Assembly: GCF_014897675.1 (NCBI RefSeq)
Contig: NZ_JABUXU010000006.1
Location: 124,001 to 188,000, forward strand
Reading direction: 5' to 3'
From: Advenella sp. FME57
GTDB lineage: Bacteria; Pseudomonadota; Gammaproteobacteria; Burkholderiales; Burkholderiaceae_B
Length of the DNA: 64,000 nt
The notes below the pieces were generated by a model. That model ran no database searches and was not told the origin of the DNA. It was given only the letters and a program-made list of their open reading frames with translations. The position numbers were made by a program, and so were the translations under genes. Below, piece after piece: positions 34,059 to 43,410 of the stretch (its first letter is position 1; each line of letters starts with the position of its first letter).

Positions 34059-37000
34059 ATGAAGAAAATTTTGGTTGCCAATCGTGGCGAAATCGCCGTT
34101 CGTATTCTTCGCGCCATACGTGATCTGGGAATGCACAGCGTGGCGGTTTATTCGAGCGATGATTCGAATTCACGACATCGCATTCTGGCGGACGCGTCAG
34201 TTGCATTGGATGCGGCAGGCCCTTCGGCATATATCGATATCGATGCCATTATCGCTGCAGCACAAAGTGAGGGCTGCGATGCCATCCACCCCGGTTATGG
34301 CTTTCTGAGCGAGCGACCGGATTTCGCTCAAGTGTGTGCCGCTGCAGGCATTACCTTCATTGGCCCCGAGATCAGGCAATTGGCCTTGTTTGGCGACAAG
34401 GGTAGCGCATTGAAACTTGCAAGGGAGTGCGGCGTACCCGTGATGCCTGCCACTCACGGAGACGCCACGCTCGAGGAAATAGTGCAGTTCTTCGACGAGC
34501 AGGGCGGCGTGGGTGTCGTCATCAAGGCAGTGGGCGGTGGCGGAGGTCGCGGCATGCGAGTGGTAACGTCAAAGGTTCAAATTCCTGAACTCTACGCTCG
34601 CTGTCGATCCGAGGCGATGTCCGCATTTGGCGTGGATGCCCTCTATGCAGAACGCTTGGTAAACCGTGCGCGTCACATCGAGGTGCAAATAGTGGGGGAC
34701 GGATCACATGTCGTCGCGCTGGGTGAACGCGATTGCACGCTGCAACGTCGCTTTCAGAAAGTGGTTGAAATCGCGCCAAGCCCTGTTCTCAAGGCGCAAT
34801 TGCGTACAGATATTCTTGCCGCAGCAAGCAAGCTTGCGTCGAAGGTGAATTATCGCAGCCTTGGCACGTTTGAGTTCCTCGTTGAAGAAGATGAAAATGG
34901 CGTACAAACGGATTTTGTTTTCATCGAGGCCAATCCTCGACTTCAAGTCGAGCATACGATTACCGAACAAGTCGCCGGGGTCGATCTGGTGGCGCTGCAA
35001 ATTGGTATTGCACAAGGCAAGAGCCTTGAGGCGTTGGGCCTGAACCCTGAGAGCCCGCCGCAGATAAAGGGCTATGTCATTCAAGTGCGAATTACGGCGG
35101 AGTCCACGGACGCCGATGGTCTGGCCCGACCGGCGCACGGTCGTCTTGAGCGCTTTGACCCCCCCATGGGCCCAGATGTGCGAGTGGATACGCATGCCTA
35201 TAGCGGCTATTGTCCCGCGCCGGCTTTCGATACGCTTTTGGCCAAGCTGATTGTGTCCAGTTCCAGTGATGACTTTTCAAACGTCGTCAGGCGCTTGCGC
35301 CGCAGTTTGGCTGAGTTCAGGATCGCAGGCGTTTCGACGAACATTCATTTACTGAAAGCGCTTGTCGATCGTGATGATTTCCTACAGCAAAAGAACCATA
35401 CCCGTTATATCGAATCGATTCTTGCGGACTTGGTCGCTACTGCCTCTGCGCTCGAAAGTGAGCAGGAGGCGAAGGAGTTGCCCATGAGCGAAGCGACTCA
35501 TACAGCCGCCGCATCGCCAGTCACGAAAAACGTCGTACAGGAAGTGCTTGACGCGGGGCTCGTTGGCTCTCGCGCGCCACTGAGCGGGCGCGTTGTCGAA
35601 GTCTTGGTTGGCGTAGGCGATGCGGTTCTGAATGGGCAGTCCATAGCGGTCATCGAAGCGATGAAGATGGAGCACTCCGTGGTCGCTGAAGTCAATGGGC
35701 GAGTCGTTGATGTACGGGCCGATAACGGCAGTCAGATCGCTGAGGGCGATATCCTGGTGGTGCTGGAACAGGCGCTGGACAGTACAGATGCAGAGGTCGC
35801 TGTTGAAACCGTAGATTTGATGGCCATCCGCCCCGATTTGCAGGCAGTACTTGATCGCCATGCCATTCTGTATGACGACGCTCGCCCGGATGCGGTGGCT
35901 AAGCGGCGCGCGCGCGGTCAACGAACTGCCCGCGAAAATCTTGCGGATCTGTGTGATGACGGTTCCTTTGTCGAATACGGCGCATTGGTCGTTGCCGCAC
36001 AAGCGACCCGCCGCACGAAGGAGGATCTAATGGTAAACACACCTGCCGACGGTATCGTCACTGGTATTGGCAACATCAACGGGGCCCAGTTCGGTTATGA
36101 CAAGTCGCTAAGTGCCGTAATGGCCTATGACGCAACGGTTCTGGCCGGTACGCAGGGCAAGCGCAATCACATCAAAACCGATCGTTTGGTGGAGCGTGCG
36201 CGCCGCGACGAGATGCCATTTGTGTTGTTTGCCGAAGGCGGCGGCGGTCGTCCGGGAGACGTAGACTTCCCATTTGTGTCCGGGTTGTACCAGCCTTCAT
36301 TTGCGGCGTTAGCAGAACTCAGTGGTGAAGTTCCACTGCTGGGCATCGTATCAGGTCGATGCTTTGCCGGCAACGCTGCCTTTCTGGGCGTATGTGACGT
36401 CATCATCGCGGACAAAAACTCCAATATCGGAATGGCCGGCCCCGCGATGATTGAAGGCGGTGGCCTGGGAAAATTCAAACCTGAGGAGGTTGGCCCTGCG
36501 AGTGTGCAATTTGCGAACGGTGTCATCGACATTCTCGTGGAGAATGAGGCTCAAGCCGTTGAGCTCGCCAAGCATTACCTTTCAATGTTTCAGGGCAGAA
36601 CGAAGGACTGGTCAGCGCCCAATCCGCTGGAACTGCGGCACGTGGTCCCCGAGAATCGCTTACGCGTCTACGACAGCCGCAAGGCCATTGAAGGCATCGC
36701 CGACGTGGGTAGCATATTGATGCTTCGTTCAGGATTCGGACACGGCATGCACACAGCGCTTGCGCGCGTTGAAGGGCAGCCCGTGGGCATCATCGCCAAT
36801 AACCCACATCATCTGGGCGGCGCCATTGACGCTGATGCCGCAGACAAGGCGGCCCGGTTCATGAATCTTTGTGATGTTCATGGCCTGCCGATCATTTCGC
36901 TGATCGACACACCCGGCTTCATGGTTGGCCCCGATGAGGAAGCGAAGGCTCAGGTGCGCCACGTATCCCGCATGTTCGTAACCGCTGCCAAATTGCGTGT

Positions 37001-37376
37001 CGCAATACTGGCCATTGCCCTGCGAAAGGGCTACGGCCTGGGAGCCATGGCCATGGCAGGCGGCGGCTTTCGCTCGGCAAGTTGCTCGGTGTCCTGGCCA
37101 ACAGGAGAGTTTGGTCCGATGGGGCTGGAAGGCTCAATCCGGTTGGGCTTCAAAAAGGAACTCGGCAACGTTCCCGAAGGGCCAGAACGGCAAGCGCTTT
37201 ACGACCAGCTGGTAGCACGTGCATACGAACGCGGTCATGCCATCAACGTCGCGTCCACCACTGAAATCGATGCAGTCATCGACCCGGCACAGACGCGGAC
37301 ATGGATTCGTCAAGGCATCGCTTCTGCGTCGTTGCGCGCGGCTCGTCCCCGTCGCTCATTTATCGACACTTGGTAA
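34059..37376 (+). CDS. Single-chain acyl-CoA carboxylase (biotin carboxylase, BCCP and carboxyltransferase fused)
   Basis: One 1105-residue chain carries all functions of a biotin-dependent acyl-CoA carboxylase. The biotin carboxylase domain covers about 1-450: NRGEIAVRILRA at 8-19, the glycine-rich ATP loop GGGGGRGM near 159-166 and NPRLQVEHTITEQ near 292. A short connecting region precedes the biotin carboxyl carrier domain (about 510-580), where EAMKMEHSV places the biotinyl lysine at residue 536. The carboxyltransferase domain spans about 590-1105, with ARGQRTARENLADLCDDGSFVEYG at its start and GMAGPAMIEGGGLGKF later. Size and order fit the single-chain long-chain acyl-CoA carboxylases described in mycobacteria, Rhodopseudomonas and Pseudomonas; substrate preference cannot be read off. 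It lies between the thioesterase and CoA-transferase genes. Confidence 0.92.
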   Translation: MKKILVANRGEIAVRILRAIRDLGMHSVAVYSSDDSNSRHRILADASVALDAAGPSAYIDIDAIIAAAQSEGCDAIHPGYGFLSERPDFAQVCAAAGITFIGPEIRQLALFGDKGSALKLARECGVPVMPATHGDATLEEIVQFFDEQGGVGVVIKAVGGGGGRGMRVVTSKVQIPELYARCRSEAMSAFGVDALYAERLVNRARHIEVQIVGDGSHVVALGERDCTLQRRFQKVVEIAPSPVLKAQLRTDILAAASKLASKVNYRSLGTFEFLVEEDENGVQTDFVFIEANPRLQVEHTITEQVAGVDLVALQIGIAQGKSLEALGLNPESPPQIKGYVIQVRITAESTDADGLARPAHGRLERFDPPMGPDVRVDTHAYSGYCPAPAFDTLLAKLIVSSSSDDFSNVVRRLRRSLAEFRIAGVSTNIHLLKALVDRDDFLQQKNHTRYIESILADLVATASALESEQEAKELPMSEATHTAAASPVTKNVVQEVLDAGLVGSRAPLSGRVVEVLVGVGDAVLNGQSIAVIEAMKMEHSVVAEVNGRVVDVRADNGSQIAEGDILVVLEQALDSTDAEVAVETVDLMAIRPDLQAVLDRHAILYDDARPDAVAKRRARGQRTARENLADLCDDGSFVEYGALVVAAQATRRTKEDLMVNTPADGIVTGIGNINGAQFGYDKSLSAVMAYDATVLAGTQGKRNHIKTDRLVERARRDEMPFVLFAEGGGGRPGDVDFPFVSGLYQPSFAALAELSGEVPLLGIVSGRCFAGNAAFLGVCDVIIADKNSNIGMAGPAMIEGGGLGKFKPEEVGPASVQFANGVIDILVENEAQAVELAKHYLSMFQGRTKDWSAPNPLELRHVVPENRLRVYDSRKAIEGIADVGSILMLRSGFGHGMHTALARVEGQPVGIIANNPHHLGGAIDADAADKAARFMNLCDVHGLPIISLIDTPGFMVGPDEEAKAQVRHVSRMFVTAAKLRVAILAIALRKGYGLGAMAMAGGGFRSASCSVSWPTGEFGPMGLEGSIRLGFKKELGNVPEGPERQALYDQLVARAYERGHAINVASTTEIDAVIDPAQTRTWIRQGIASASLRAARPRRSFIDTW

Positions 37377-37405
37377 GCACTGCACACAAATAGAGGGAAC
37401 AGACT

Positions 37406-39883
37406 TTGATTAAGCATGAACCTACCAGCCAGCTCGCACTTGCTGGACTGCGCGTCCTGGAAATCGGCAATGGCGCGGCATTGGCCTATGCCGGAAAGCT
37501 TTTCGCAGACTTTGGCGCTGAGGTCATCAAGGTGGAGGAGTTGGACGGTGACGCGCTTCGGTCTGTGCCTCCGCTGCTGACGGGCTCAGCGATCGAATCG
37601 CAAAGCGCACTGAACGCCTGGCTCAACACAAATAAACGCAACGTCACATTGGATGATAACAGTTTCGAAGAACTTGCATGGTTATCGCGACTGGCCAAAA
37701 CCTGCGACGTAGTTCTCGATGCCAGAGCGCTAAATGAAGGCATCGGAGCCCTGAAACGCCCTGTTTATGGTGAAAGTGACGCGGCTAACGTCGAGAACGT
37801 GCCAATCGAGGTGTATTTAACCTGGTTTGGCGAAAGTGGTCCGTACAGCAGTTTCGTGGGCACGACCGCTGTTTGCCGTGCCCTGGCCGGTGCTGTTTAC
37901 GGTAGCGGCGCGGTCGAAGGACCGCCGCATCTGCCGCACGACCTGCAAACGGGAATTGTTGCGGGTATCGGTGCTTTCTCAAGCGCGATTTCAGCCTTGC
38001 TTGGCGAGTCTGACGGAAGCCGTCGATATGTGCTCAGCATTCATGAACTTGCCTTCTCTGTTGTGGAGATGGAGGCCGGCATGGTGCAAGACGGGCGTCA
38101 CCCCAAAGCGCGATTAGGCGTCAACCGGTTTTGCACAACGCACCCCGGTGGTATCTACAAGACCCGCCAAGGCTGGATCGGCATTTTCGCACACACAGAT
38201 CCGCAATGGACTGCGTTGTGTTCGGCAGTGGGACATCCAGAACATGCCCAGGACCCTAGATTCATGAGCGGTCCGACACGCATAAAGCATGCCGACGAGA
38301 TTGACCAGTTCCTGCTTCCGGCGCTGCTTACTAAGACTGCCCAGGAATGGTTTGAGGAACTTGGCAAGGCTAAATTCCCGGCTGTTCTCGTGCCGACAAT
38401 GGAAGAGCTGCTTGTGCAGCAGGTTCATCGTGAGCGTGGTGCATTTGTTCCGGTGAAATCCGGGGCCAGCCAGTTTGAAGGCGTGGTCGTGCCTTTTCCG
38501 CTCGGGGATGTAGGACCTTTGCCAGGGGGTGCTGCGCCGATGAAGGGTGCAGACAACCAGTTCTATCGCACCGACCAAGCCCTGGCTTCGAGAGTACGCC
38601 GTACTCGCGCAAAAGTGGCTGTGCCGCCGCTTCGCAAGATTCGTGTGATCGATTTGACCATGGGGTGGGCAGGGCCCCTGGCAACACGCACCCTTGCAGA
38701 CTTTGGCGCCGAAGTCATCAAGGTCGAAGGGACTCAATATCCGGATTGGTGGAGAGGAACGCATTACACCGAAGCGTTCTACAACGAGCGTCTGTACGAG
38801 AAAAATTCGAACTTTGCGCTGATGAACCGGAACAAGCTTGGCATAACCCTGGATCTGACTCGTCAGCAAGGGCGCGCAGTTTTACTCGACTTGGTAAAAA
38901 CTGCCGACATCGTCATCGAAAACTATTCAACCGAGGTGCTTCCCAAGCTGGGTCTGGATTACGCGGCTTTGTCCAAGGTGAATGATCGACTGGTGATGGT
39001 GTCTATGCCCGCGTTCGGTAGCGGCAACAAGTGGAGCACCACGCGGGCTTATGGCGGTACGCTTGAGCAGGCTAGCGGCTTGCCACATCACACCGGGTTT
39101 CCACAGAATCCGCCATCACTGACTTCCTACGCGTATGGCGATCCGATAGGTGGATGGAACGGCGGTGCGGCCGCCCTTCTGTCGCTCCTGGTGCAAGCAC
39201 GTACAGGGAAAGGCCGGCACGTCAATCTCTCGCAAGTTGAATGCATGCTTCCAATGGTCGCACCATTCATCGTGGAGCAGTCCGTTTGCGGGAAAACGAC
39301 CCCGCGCAGCGGTAACGTGCATCCCTTATTTGCTCCGCACGGAGTTTATCAATGTGCAGGCCATGACCAGTGGGTGGTTCTGAGCGTCACCAACGATGCA
39401 CAATGGCGGGCCTTGGTCAACGTCATTAAGGCCCACCACCTCTGCACCGATTCGCTATTGAACCATGTTGAGGGCCGTCGTTTGCAACGACAGCAGATAG
39501 ATGCTCACATAAGCACGTGGTCCAGGCAGCGATCTGCAGACAGCGCCATGCTTGAACTGCAAATGGCCGGCATTGGTGCGGGTGTGGTAAAGCCGATCTG
39601 GCGTGTTTTGGACGATCCGCACTTGAGCGACAGGGGTTTCTTCAAAAAGATATCACGTGCATATCTTGGCAAGTATCTGGCTACGACTCCCTGGTTCAGA
39701 GAGACAGTCGCAGCAACCAAGATCGTACGCCCGGCACCCACGCTGGGCGAGCACAGCCACGAGGTCTTCTCTCGAGTGCTTGGAATGACTCAGGAGCAGC
39801 AACAAGCGCTTCAGGATTGCGGAATCACCGGAACCTCGGCAACCAGGAAAACAGCCCAGGGAGTGGCCAAAAGCGTCCATTGA
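37406..39883 (+). CDS. Fusion of two class III CoA-transferase (CaiB/BaiF) domains
   Basis: This 825-residue protein is made of two complete family III CoA-transferase domains. Domain one (about 10-395) opens GLRVLEIGNGAALAYAGKLFADFGAEVIKVE, and domain two (about 408-800) opens KIRVIDLTMGWAGPLATRTLADFGAEVIKVE. Each half has a candidate catalytic aspartate, D179 (LPHDLQTG) and D579 (AYGDPIGG). Second-half motifs such as NKLGITLDL and ADIVIENYS are closer to the family consensus. The first half is more diverged and may have a structural or substrate-binding role, as in heterodimeric class III enzymes. It would transfer CoA to the imported acid. The spacing to the carboxylase gene is 29 bases, so both are in one operon. 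Confidence 0.9.
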   Translation: MIKHEPTSQLALAGLRVLEIGNGAALAYAGKLFADFGAEVIKVEELDGDALRSVPPLLTGSAIESQSALNAWLNTNKRNVTLDDNSFEELAWLSRLAKTCDVVLDARALNEGIGALKRPVYGESDAANVENVPIEVYLTWFGESGPYSSFVGTTAVCRALAGAVYGSGAVEGPPHLPHDLQTGIVAGIGAFSSAISALLGESDGSRRYVLSIHELAFSVVEMEAGMVQDGRHPKARLGVNRFCTTHPGGIYKTRQGWIGIFAHTDPQWTALCSAVGHPEHAQDPRFMSGPTRIKHADEIDQFLLPALLTKTAQEWFEELGKAKFPAVLVPTMEELLVQQVHRERGAFVPVKSGASQFEGVVVPFPLGDVGPLPGGAAPMKGADNQFYRTDQALASRVRRTRAKVAVPPLRKIRVIDLTMGWAGPLATRTLADFGAEVIKVEGTQYPDWWRGTHYTEAFYNERLYEKNSNFALMNRNKLGITLDLTRQQGRAVLLDLVKTADIVIENYSTEVLPKLGLDYAALSKVNDRLVMVSMPAFGSGNKWSTTRAYGGTLEQASGLPHHTGFPQNPPSLTSYAYGDPIGGWNGGAAALLSLLVQARTGKGRHVNLSQVECMLPMVAPFIVEQSVCGKTTPRSGNVHPLFAPHGVYQCAGHDQWVVLSVTNDAQWRALVNVIKAHHLCTDSLLNHVEGRRLQRQQIDAHISTWSRQRSADSAMLELQMAGIGAGVVKPIWRVLDDPHLSDRGFFKKISRAYLGKYLATTPWFRETVAATKIVRPAPTLGEHSHEVFSRVLGMTQEQQQALQDCGITGTSATRKTAQGVAKSVH

Positions 39884-40008
39884 TTTGTCTCAAGTAGCGC
39901 TTCCCTTTGACACCGGATGGCTGGCTTGCGAGCGTTGTACAGAGCGATCGGTAGATATCGCAACTTGAACCTTTTATTTTTTGTTCATCAAATTTTCGGA
40001 GACATAAC

Positions 40009-41016
40009 ATGACAATATTAAAATCGCGTAGAGATTTTCTAGCCACAGCTGCAAGCGTCGCGGGAGCGTCAACGTTTGGGCTCAGTTCTACCATGGCGTT
40101 TGCACAGGATAAAAATTGGCCTGCCAAACTGATTCGAATCGTCGTTCCATTTCCGGCGGGATCCATTACCGATGCGATGGCTCGCCTGCTTGCCGACAAC
40201 CTTTCAAAGTCCCTGGGACAGTCGGTGATCGTGGAAAACAAAGGCGGAGCCAATGGCTCCATTGGTGCAACTGACGTCGCTCGTTCGACACCGGACGGCT
40301 ATACCTTGTTGGCTACCAACAGCAGTAGCATTACGGGCAATCCGTTGATTTACAAAAACTCGCCATACAAGTCAACGGATTTCTCCCCAATTGCGCTGGT
40401 GTTGGATGCACCGTTCATCCTGAACGTAAATGCGCTGTGGGCAAAGACGCACGCCATCAACTCCGTAAAGGACTTGGTCGCGTTTGCCAAGAGCCATCCT
40501 TCTGAGCTCAGCTACGGATCTGGCGGAGTAGGAAATCTCGCGCACTTGGCGTATGCAATGTTAAGTAATGACGGAAAGTTCAAGGCCACGCATGTCCCAT
40601 ACAAATCTGCATCGCAGGCGAGCATGGCGGTGATGGCTGGCGAGGTGAACACTTCGTTCGACACCTTGGCCAGCGTTCCGCAAATTCGCGCTGGAAAGCT
40701 CAAGGCCCTCGCGGTAACGCCGAACCAACGCATTTCCCAGATGCCCGATATTCCCACAATGGCTGAAGCGGGCTTTCCGAATATTGATCTGACGTTCTGG
40801 CTGGGTCTGCTGGCTCCCGCTGGAACGTCTGCTGACATCGTTGAGAAGTTGTACGAGCACTCCAAACAGGCCATGTCTGTGCAGGCCGCGAATACGGCAC
40901 TGAGTGCGCAGGGAACCATTGTCATGACGAATCCGAAGGATTTCGACACGCGTATTGCGAACGAGACCAAGCAGTTGGCCGAAGTCATCAAGCGCGAGAA
41001 CATCACGCTCGATTAA
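40009..41016 (+). CDS. Second Bug-family (TctC) periplasmic binding protein
   Basis: This is a 335-residue TctC-type binding protein. The N-terminus KSRRDFLATAASVAGASTFGLSST contains a twin-arginine motif, which suggests Tat export, unlike the Sec-type signal of the first Bug protein. Typical blocks follow: IRIVVPFPAGSITDAMARLLADNL, VIVENKGGANGSIGATDVARSTPDGYTLL and ATHVPYKSASQASMAVMAGEV. It is the last gene of the rightward operon in the accessory block, 125 bases after the CoA-transferase fusion. Two binding proteins with different export signals in one operon may bind substrate and product, or serve different membrane partners. Confidence 0.92.
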   Translation: MTILKSRRDFLATAASVAGASTFGLSSTMAFAQDKNWPAKLIRIVVPFPAGSITDAMARLLADNLSKSLGQSVIVENKGGANGSIGATDVARSTPDGYTLLATNSSSITGNPLIYKNSPYKSTDFSPIALVLDAPFILNVNALWAKTHAINSVKDLVAFAKSHPSELSYGSGGVGNLAHLAYAMLSNDGKFKATHVPYKSASQASMAVMAGEVNTSFDTLASVPQIRAGKLKALAVTPNQRISQMPDIPTMAEAGFPNIDLTFWLGLLAPAGTSADIVEKLYEHSKQAMSVQAANTALSAQGTIVMTNPKDFDTRIANETKQLAEVIKRENITLD

Positions 41017-41144
41017 TTCACTAAACGATTTATCGACAGCCCACCGCAAGAGTCGGTCGTACAGAGCAGCACAAGTGCACGGGTAAATCGCGATACCGTC
41101 ATGGCTTGATGCAAGGATTGTTTGGGCCGGGGCCGCCGCAGGAG

Positions 41145-41255
41145 TGGCCGAAAAATGGATCCCGGCCGACCCCGCGAAGTAACTGCGCAGGACGAAACCG
41201 TGCTGCACACGCCTTGAACGTAATCTGCGTTGAACGCGACCAGTGCTGCTGTCGC
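41145..41255. repeat. Right copy of the 111-bp duplication, with a pheC stub
   Basis: This is the counterpart of 31012-31122. It begins in the last codons of pheC, whose final residues EKWIPADPAK and stop are readable at about 41150-41182 without any upstream pheC sequence. It then runs into the spacer that leads to the intact araC gene. Sequence to the left of 41145 is unrelated to pheC, so this is the right border of the accessory block. Confidence 0.92.
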
Positions 41256-41267
41256 GAACAGCAGCAC

Positions 41268-42320
41268 TTAATACGGTGCCTGGGGTCCATCATTGCTGTG
41301 CGCGATATCACGCATTTGCCCGGGCGTGATCGAATGATGTTTTTTGAAAACCTTGCCAAAATGCGCAGGATCGGCAAATCCACAAAGCCAGCCAATGTCG
41401 CTCACGTTAAGATGCCCCAGCAGCGAATCGCGCAACATGTTTCTGGCGTTCCACATGCGGATATTGTTCAGAAAAATCGCGAATGAGGCCGAATCATTGA
41501 ACTCACGAAACAGCTTATGCAGCGTACGCACGGAAATACGAAATTCCCGAGCCACCTTTTTGCCTGTCAGGTTGGCTTCCCCGAAATTCAAGTAGAGCCA
41601 CAGCGTTATGTCAGTGTACAGCTTATGCCGGGCCTGGCGTCGCCTATCGGGTATCCGGCCCGCCAGACCGTGTGGTACGCTCTGCCCCATCATCATGACT
41701 GCCAGCGAAAGCACCGTGTCCAGACAGACACTCTGATCCGACGGTACGGTGGCGATCCGCTCCATGAAAGATTCATTCAATTCACGCAAATAGACCGACA
41801 GCAATCGCGCCCAGCCGCTGTCTGCGCAAAAGTGCTGATTACAGGCCTGCCGAAACAGCGATTGCCAATGTGCGACACAAGGCTCCTGCAAGGCAATGAT
41901 GGTACAGTCAAGCTTGACTCGCGGACGCAGGCTGGCCGCACCGGAACTGTGAATAAGCAGCAGATCGCCTGGCTGTAATGTACGGCTGTTGGCATTTTCG
42001 GTGAATTCTACTGCCTCCCATGCACATAACAGAAACCATCGTTGGCTGTTGCTGGCGGTAGGGGCCAGCGCCGATGGCGCCAATATCAGATCGGCATGAT
42101 TTGCCTGCAGCATGACCACACTGGCCTTGGCGGTCAAGGCAAATGCAGATAGATTGACACCGAACGCAAGAGTCTGTTGTGCGGCGGGACGCAATTGGGC
42201 GTTGGGCAGAACTTGCGGCAGGATTTGATTAAAACGCGGCAGGTTGATATCTGTACCCGCCATCATTGAATTCAGTCTGAATGGTCCGGACAGCCCATTG
42301 ACAAAATCTTTGAAATACAT
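41268..42320 (-). CDS. AraC-family transcriptional regulator
   Basis: This is a 350-residue regulator with an AraC-binding-like N-terminal domain (about 60-200) and a C-terminal AraC DNA-binding domain (about 245-340). The two helix-turn-helix units are visible as KVAREFRISVRTLHKLFREF and VSDIGWLCGFADPAHFGKVFKKHHSITPGQMR. The target genes are not evident; by the inferred ancestral order its neighbour was pheC, on the converging strand. A degraded partial copy of its middle survives at 31124-31228. The start at 42320 is the first ATG; starts inside the first 25 residues are also possible. Confidence 0.9.
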   Translation of the reverse strand: MYFKDFVNGLSGPFRLNSMMAGTDINLPRFNQILPQVLPNAQLRPAAQQTLAFGVNLSAFALTAKASVVMLQANHADLILAPSALAPTASNSQRWFLLCAWEAVEFTENANSRTLQPGDLLLIHSSGAASLRPRVKLDCTIIALQEPCVAHWQSLFRQACNQHFCADSGWARLLSVYLRELNESFMERIATVPSDQSVCLDTVLSLAVMMMGQSVPHGLAGRIPDRRRQARHKLYTDITLWLYLNFGEANLTGKKVAREFRISVRTLHKLFREFNDSASFAIFLNNIRMWNARNMLRDSLLGHLNVSDIGWLCGFADPAHFGKVFKKHHSITPGQMRDIAHSNDGPQAPY

Positions 42321-42599
42321 CGGTAAGACTGACAGTAGGACAAAGTAGAAAACCCACCACCATTTTGAAGCAAATCAATCAAACCGAATAGTCCAAGAGC
42401 GCCAAAAAAACATAATATTCGCGCCCTGAATCAAATTTTTCTAGGCTCTCGCAGCGCACAACATCCGGCAATAAAGCGTCATACGTCGGCGTTTCGTCAA
42501 GCCATTGAGTACACGCGCCATGTCACTGGCTGCTGCCCGATCAGGAAACCCGAAGCACCCGGTGATCATTTCTGAATAAGGCTGGCGATGCTGATGCCA

Positions 42600-43379
42600 T
42601 TATGGTTCACAGCGAAAGGATACCGACCCCAACCCTCCGAGTTCAAACGTAAACTGATCGCCTGCGCGGGGAAATCTCACCGTCATCAGGTTACCGGTAA
42701 TAAGCACTGCGCCCGCAGGAATGCTGCGCTGCTGTCTGGCCATGACCTTGGCCAGCCAATAGACAGACTCCAGTGGGCTGACAATATCTGCCACGTTACC
42801 CTGCTCGATCACTGCGCCATGCGCGGTGATGGTGATGTCCCGGTCAAAATCGGATACGGCGGACTGCCACTGCCCCAGAATAACGGACGTATTATTGACA
42901 TTACATGCCACCAGCGTCTGGGCATCGGGTGGCGTTTTTTCCGGGCAGCGATCGTCGAGCACCTCGACCGCCGGCGCGACGGCATCAATCCAGTCAGCGG
43001 CCGCTTGCACGCTTGTTAAATCATCACCAAAAAGCTCCCTGCCTATGCGCACTGCCACTTCAAACTCGAATTTCATGTGTGTGTAGTCACTCATGGACAA
43101 TACTGCATCGGAAGGCAGCAATGCCGCGTCCAGCAACTGGCCATAAACAGGTTCGCTCAGGCCAAGCTTGCTCCAGGCGGCAGGCGTATTCAGGGCGATT
43201 TTCAACCCGGCCAGCCGGGCATTGTGACGCGCCATGCGAATCTGGACCAGTTGTTCCTGAACCGCATAAGCCTGCTCCAGGCTTAGCGTCCTGCCTTCGG
43301 CCAGCAATGTTGAAAAATGCACGCGATGATCAAATTGCTGCTGCAGCTGCAGTGCCAGCTCATGCGGGGTTGGACCCAT
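42600..43379 (-). CDS. 2-keto-4-pentenoate hydratase-like protein (FAH fold)
   Basis: This 259-residue member of the MhpD/HpaH/XylJ hydratase group belongs to the fumarylacetoacetate hydrolase superfamily, whose members add water to 2-hydroxy-penta-2,4-dienoates in meta-cleavage pathways. Conserved parts are TLSLEQAYAVQEQLV, GLKIALNTPAAW, and the metal-binding acidic triad region FEFEVAVRIGREL and APAVEVLDDR. The C-terminus GDQFTFELGGLGSVSF is standard. No other ring-cleavage gene is adjacent, so the substrate is uncertain. The start is 31 bases after the mscS-type gene stop on the same strand. Confidence 0.83.
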   Translation of the reverse strand: MGPTPHELALQLQQQFDHRVHFSTLLAEGRTLSLEQAYAVQEQLVQIRMARHNARLAGLKIALNTPAAWSKLGLSEPVYGQLLDAALLPSDAVLSMSDYTHMKFEFEVAVRIGRELFGDDLTSVQAAADWIDAVAPAVEVLDDRCPEKTPPDAQTLVACNVNNTSVILGQWQSAVSDFDRDITITAHGAVIEQGNVADIVSPLESVYWLAKVMARQQRSIPAGAVLITGNLMTVRFPRAGDQFTFELGGLGSVSFRCEP

Positions 43380-43410
43380 GACGTCTCCTTTACGAATTGG
43401 GTGATGCAGC

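Noticed and set aside
31012-41255. Insertion sequence or transposon ends at the duplicated junction
   Set aside because: The repeated DNA is ordinary gene end plus spacer, without terminal inverted repeats or a transposase or integrase gene in the block. A recombination event explains it better.
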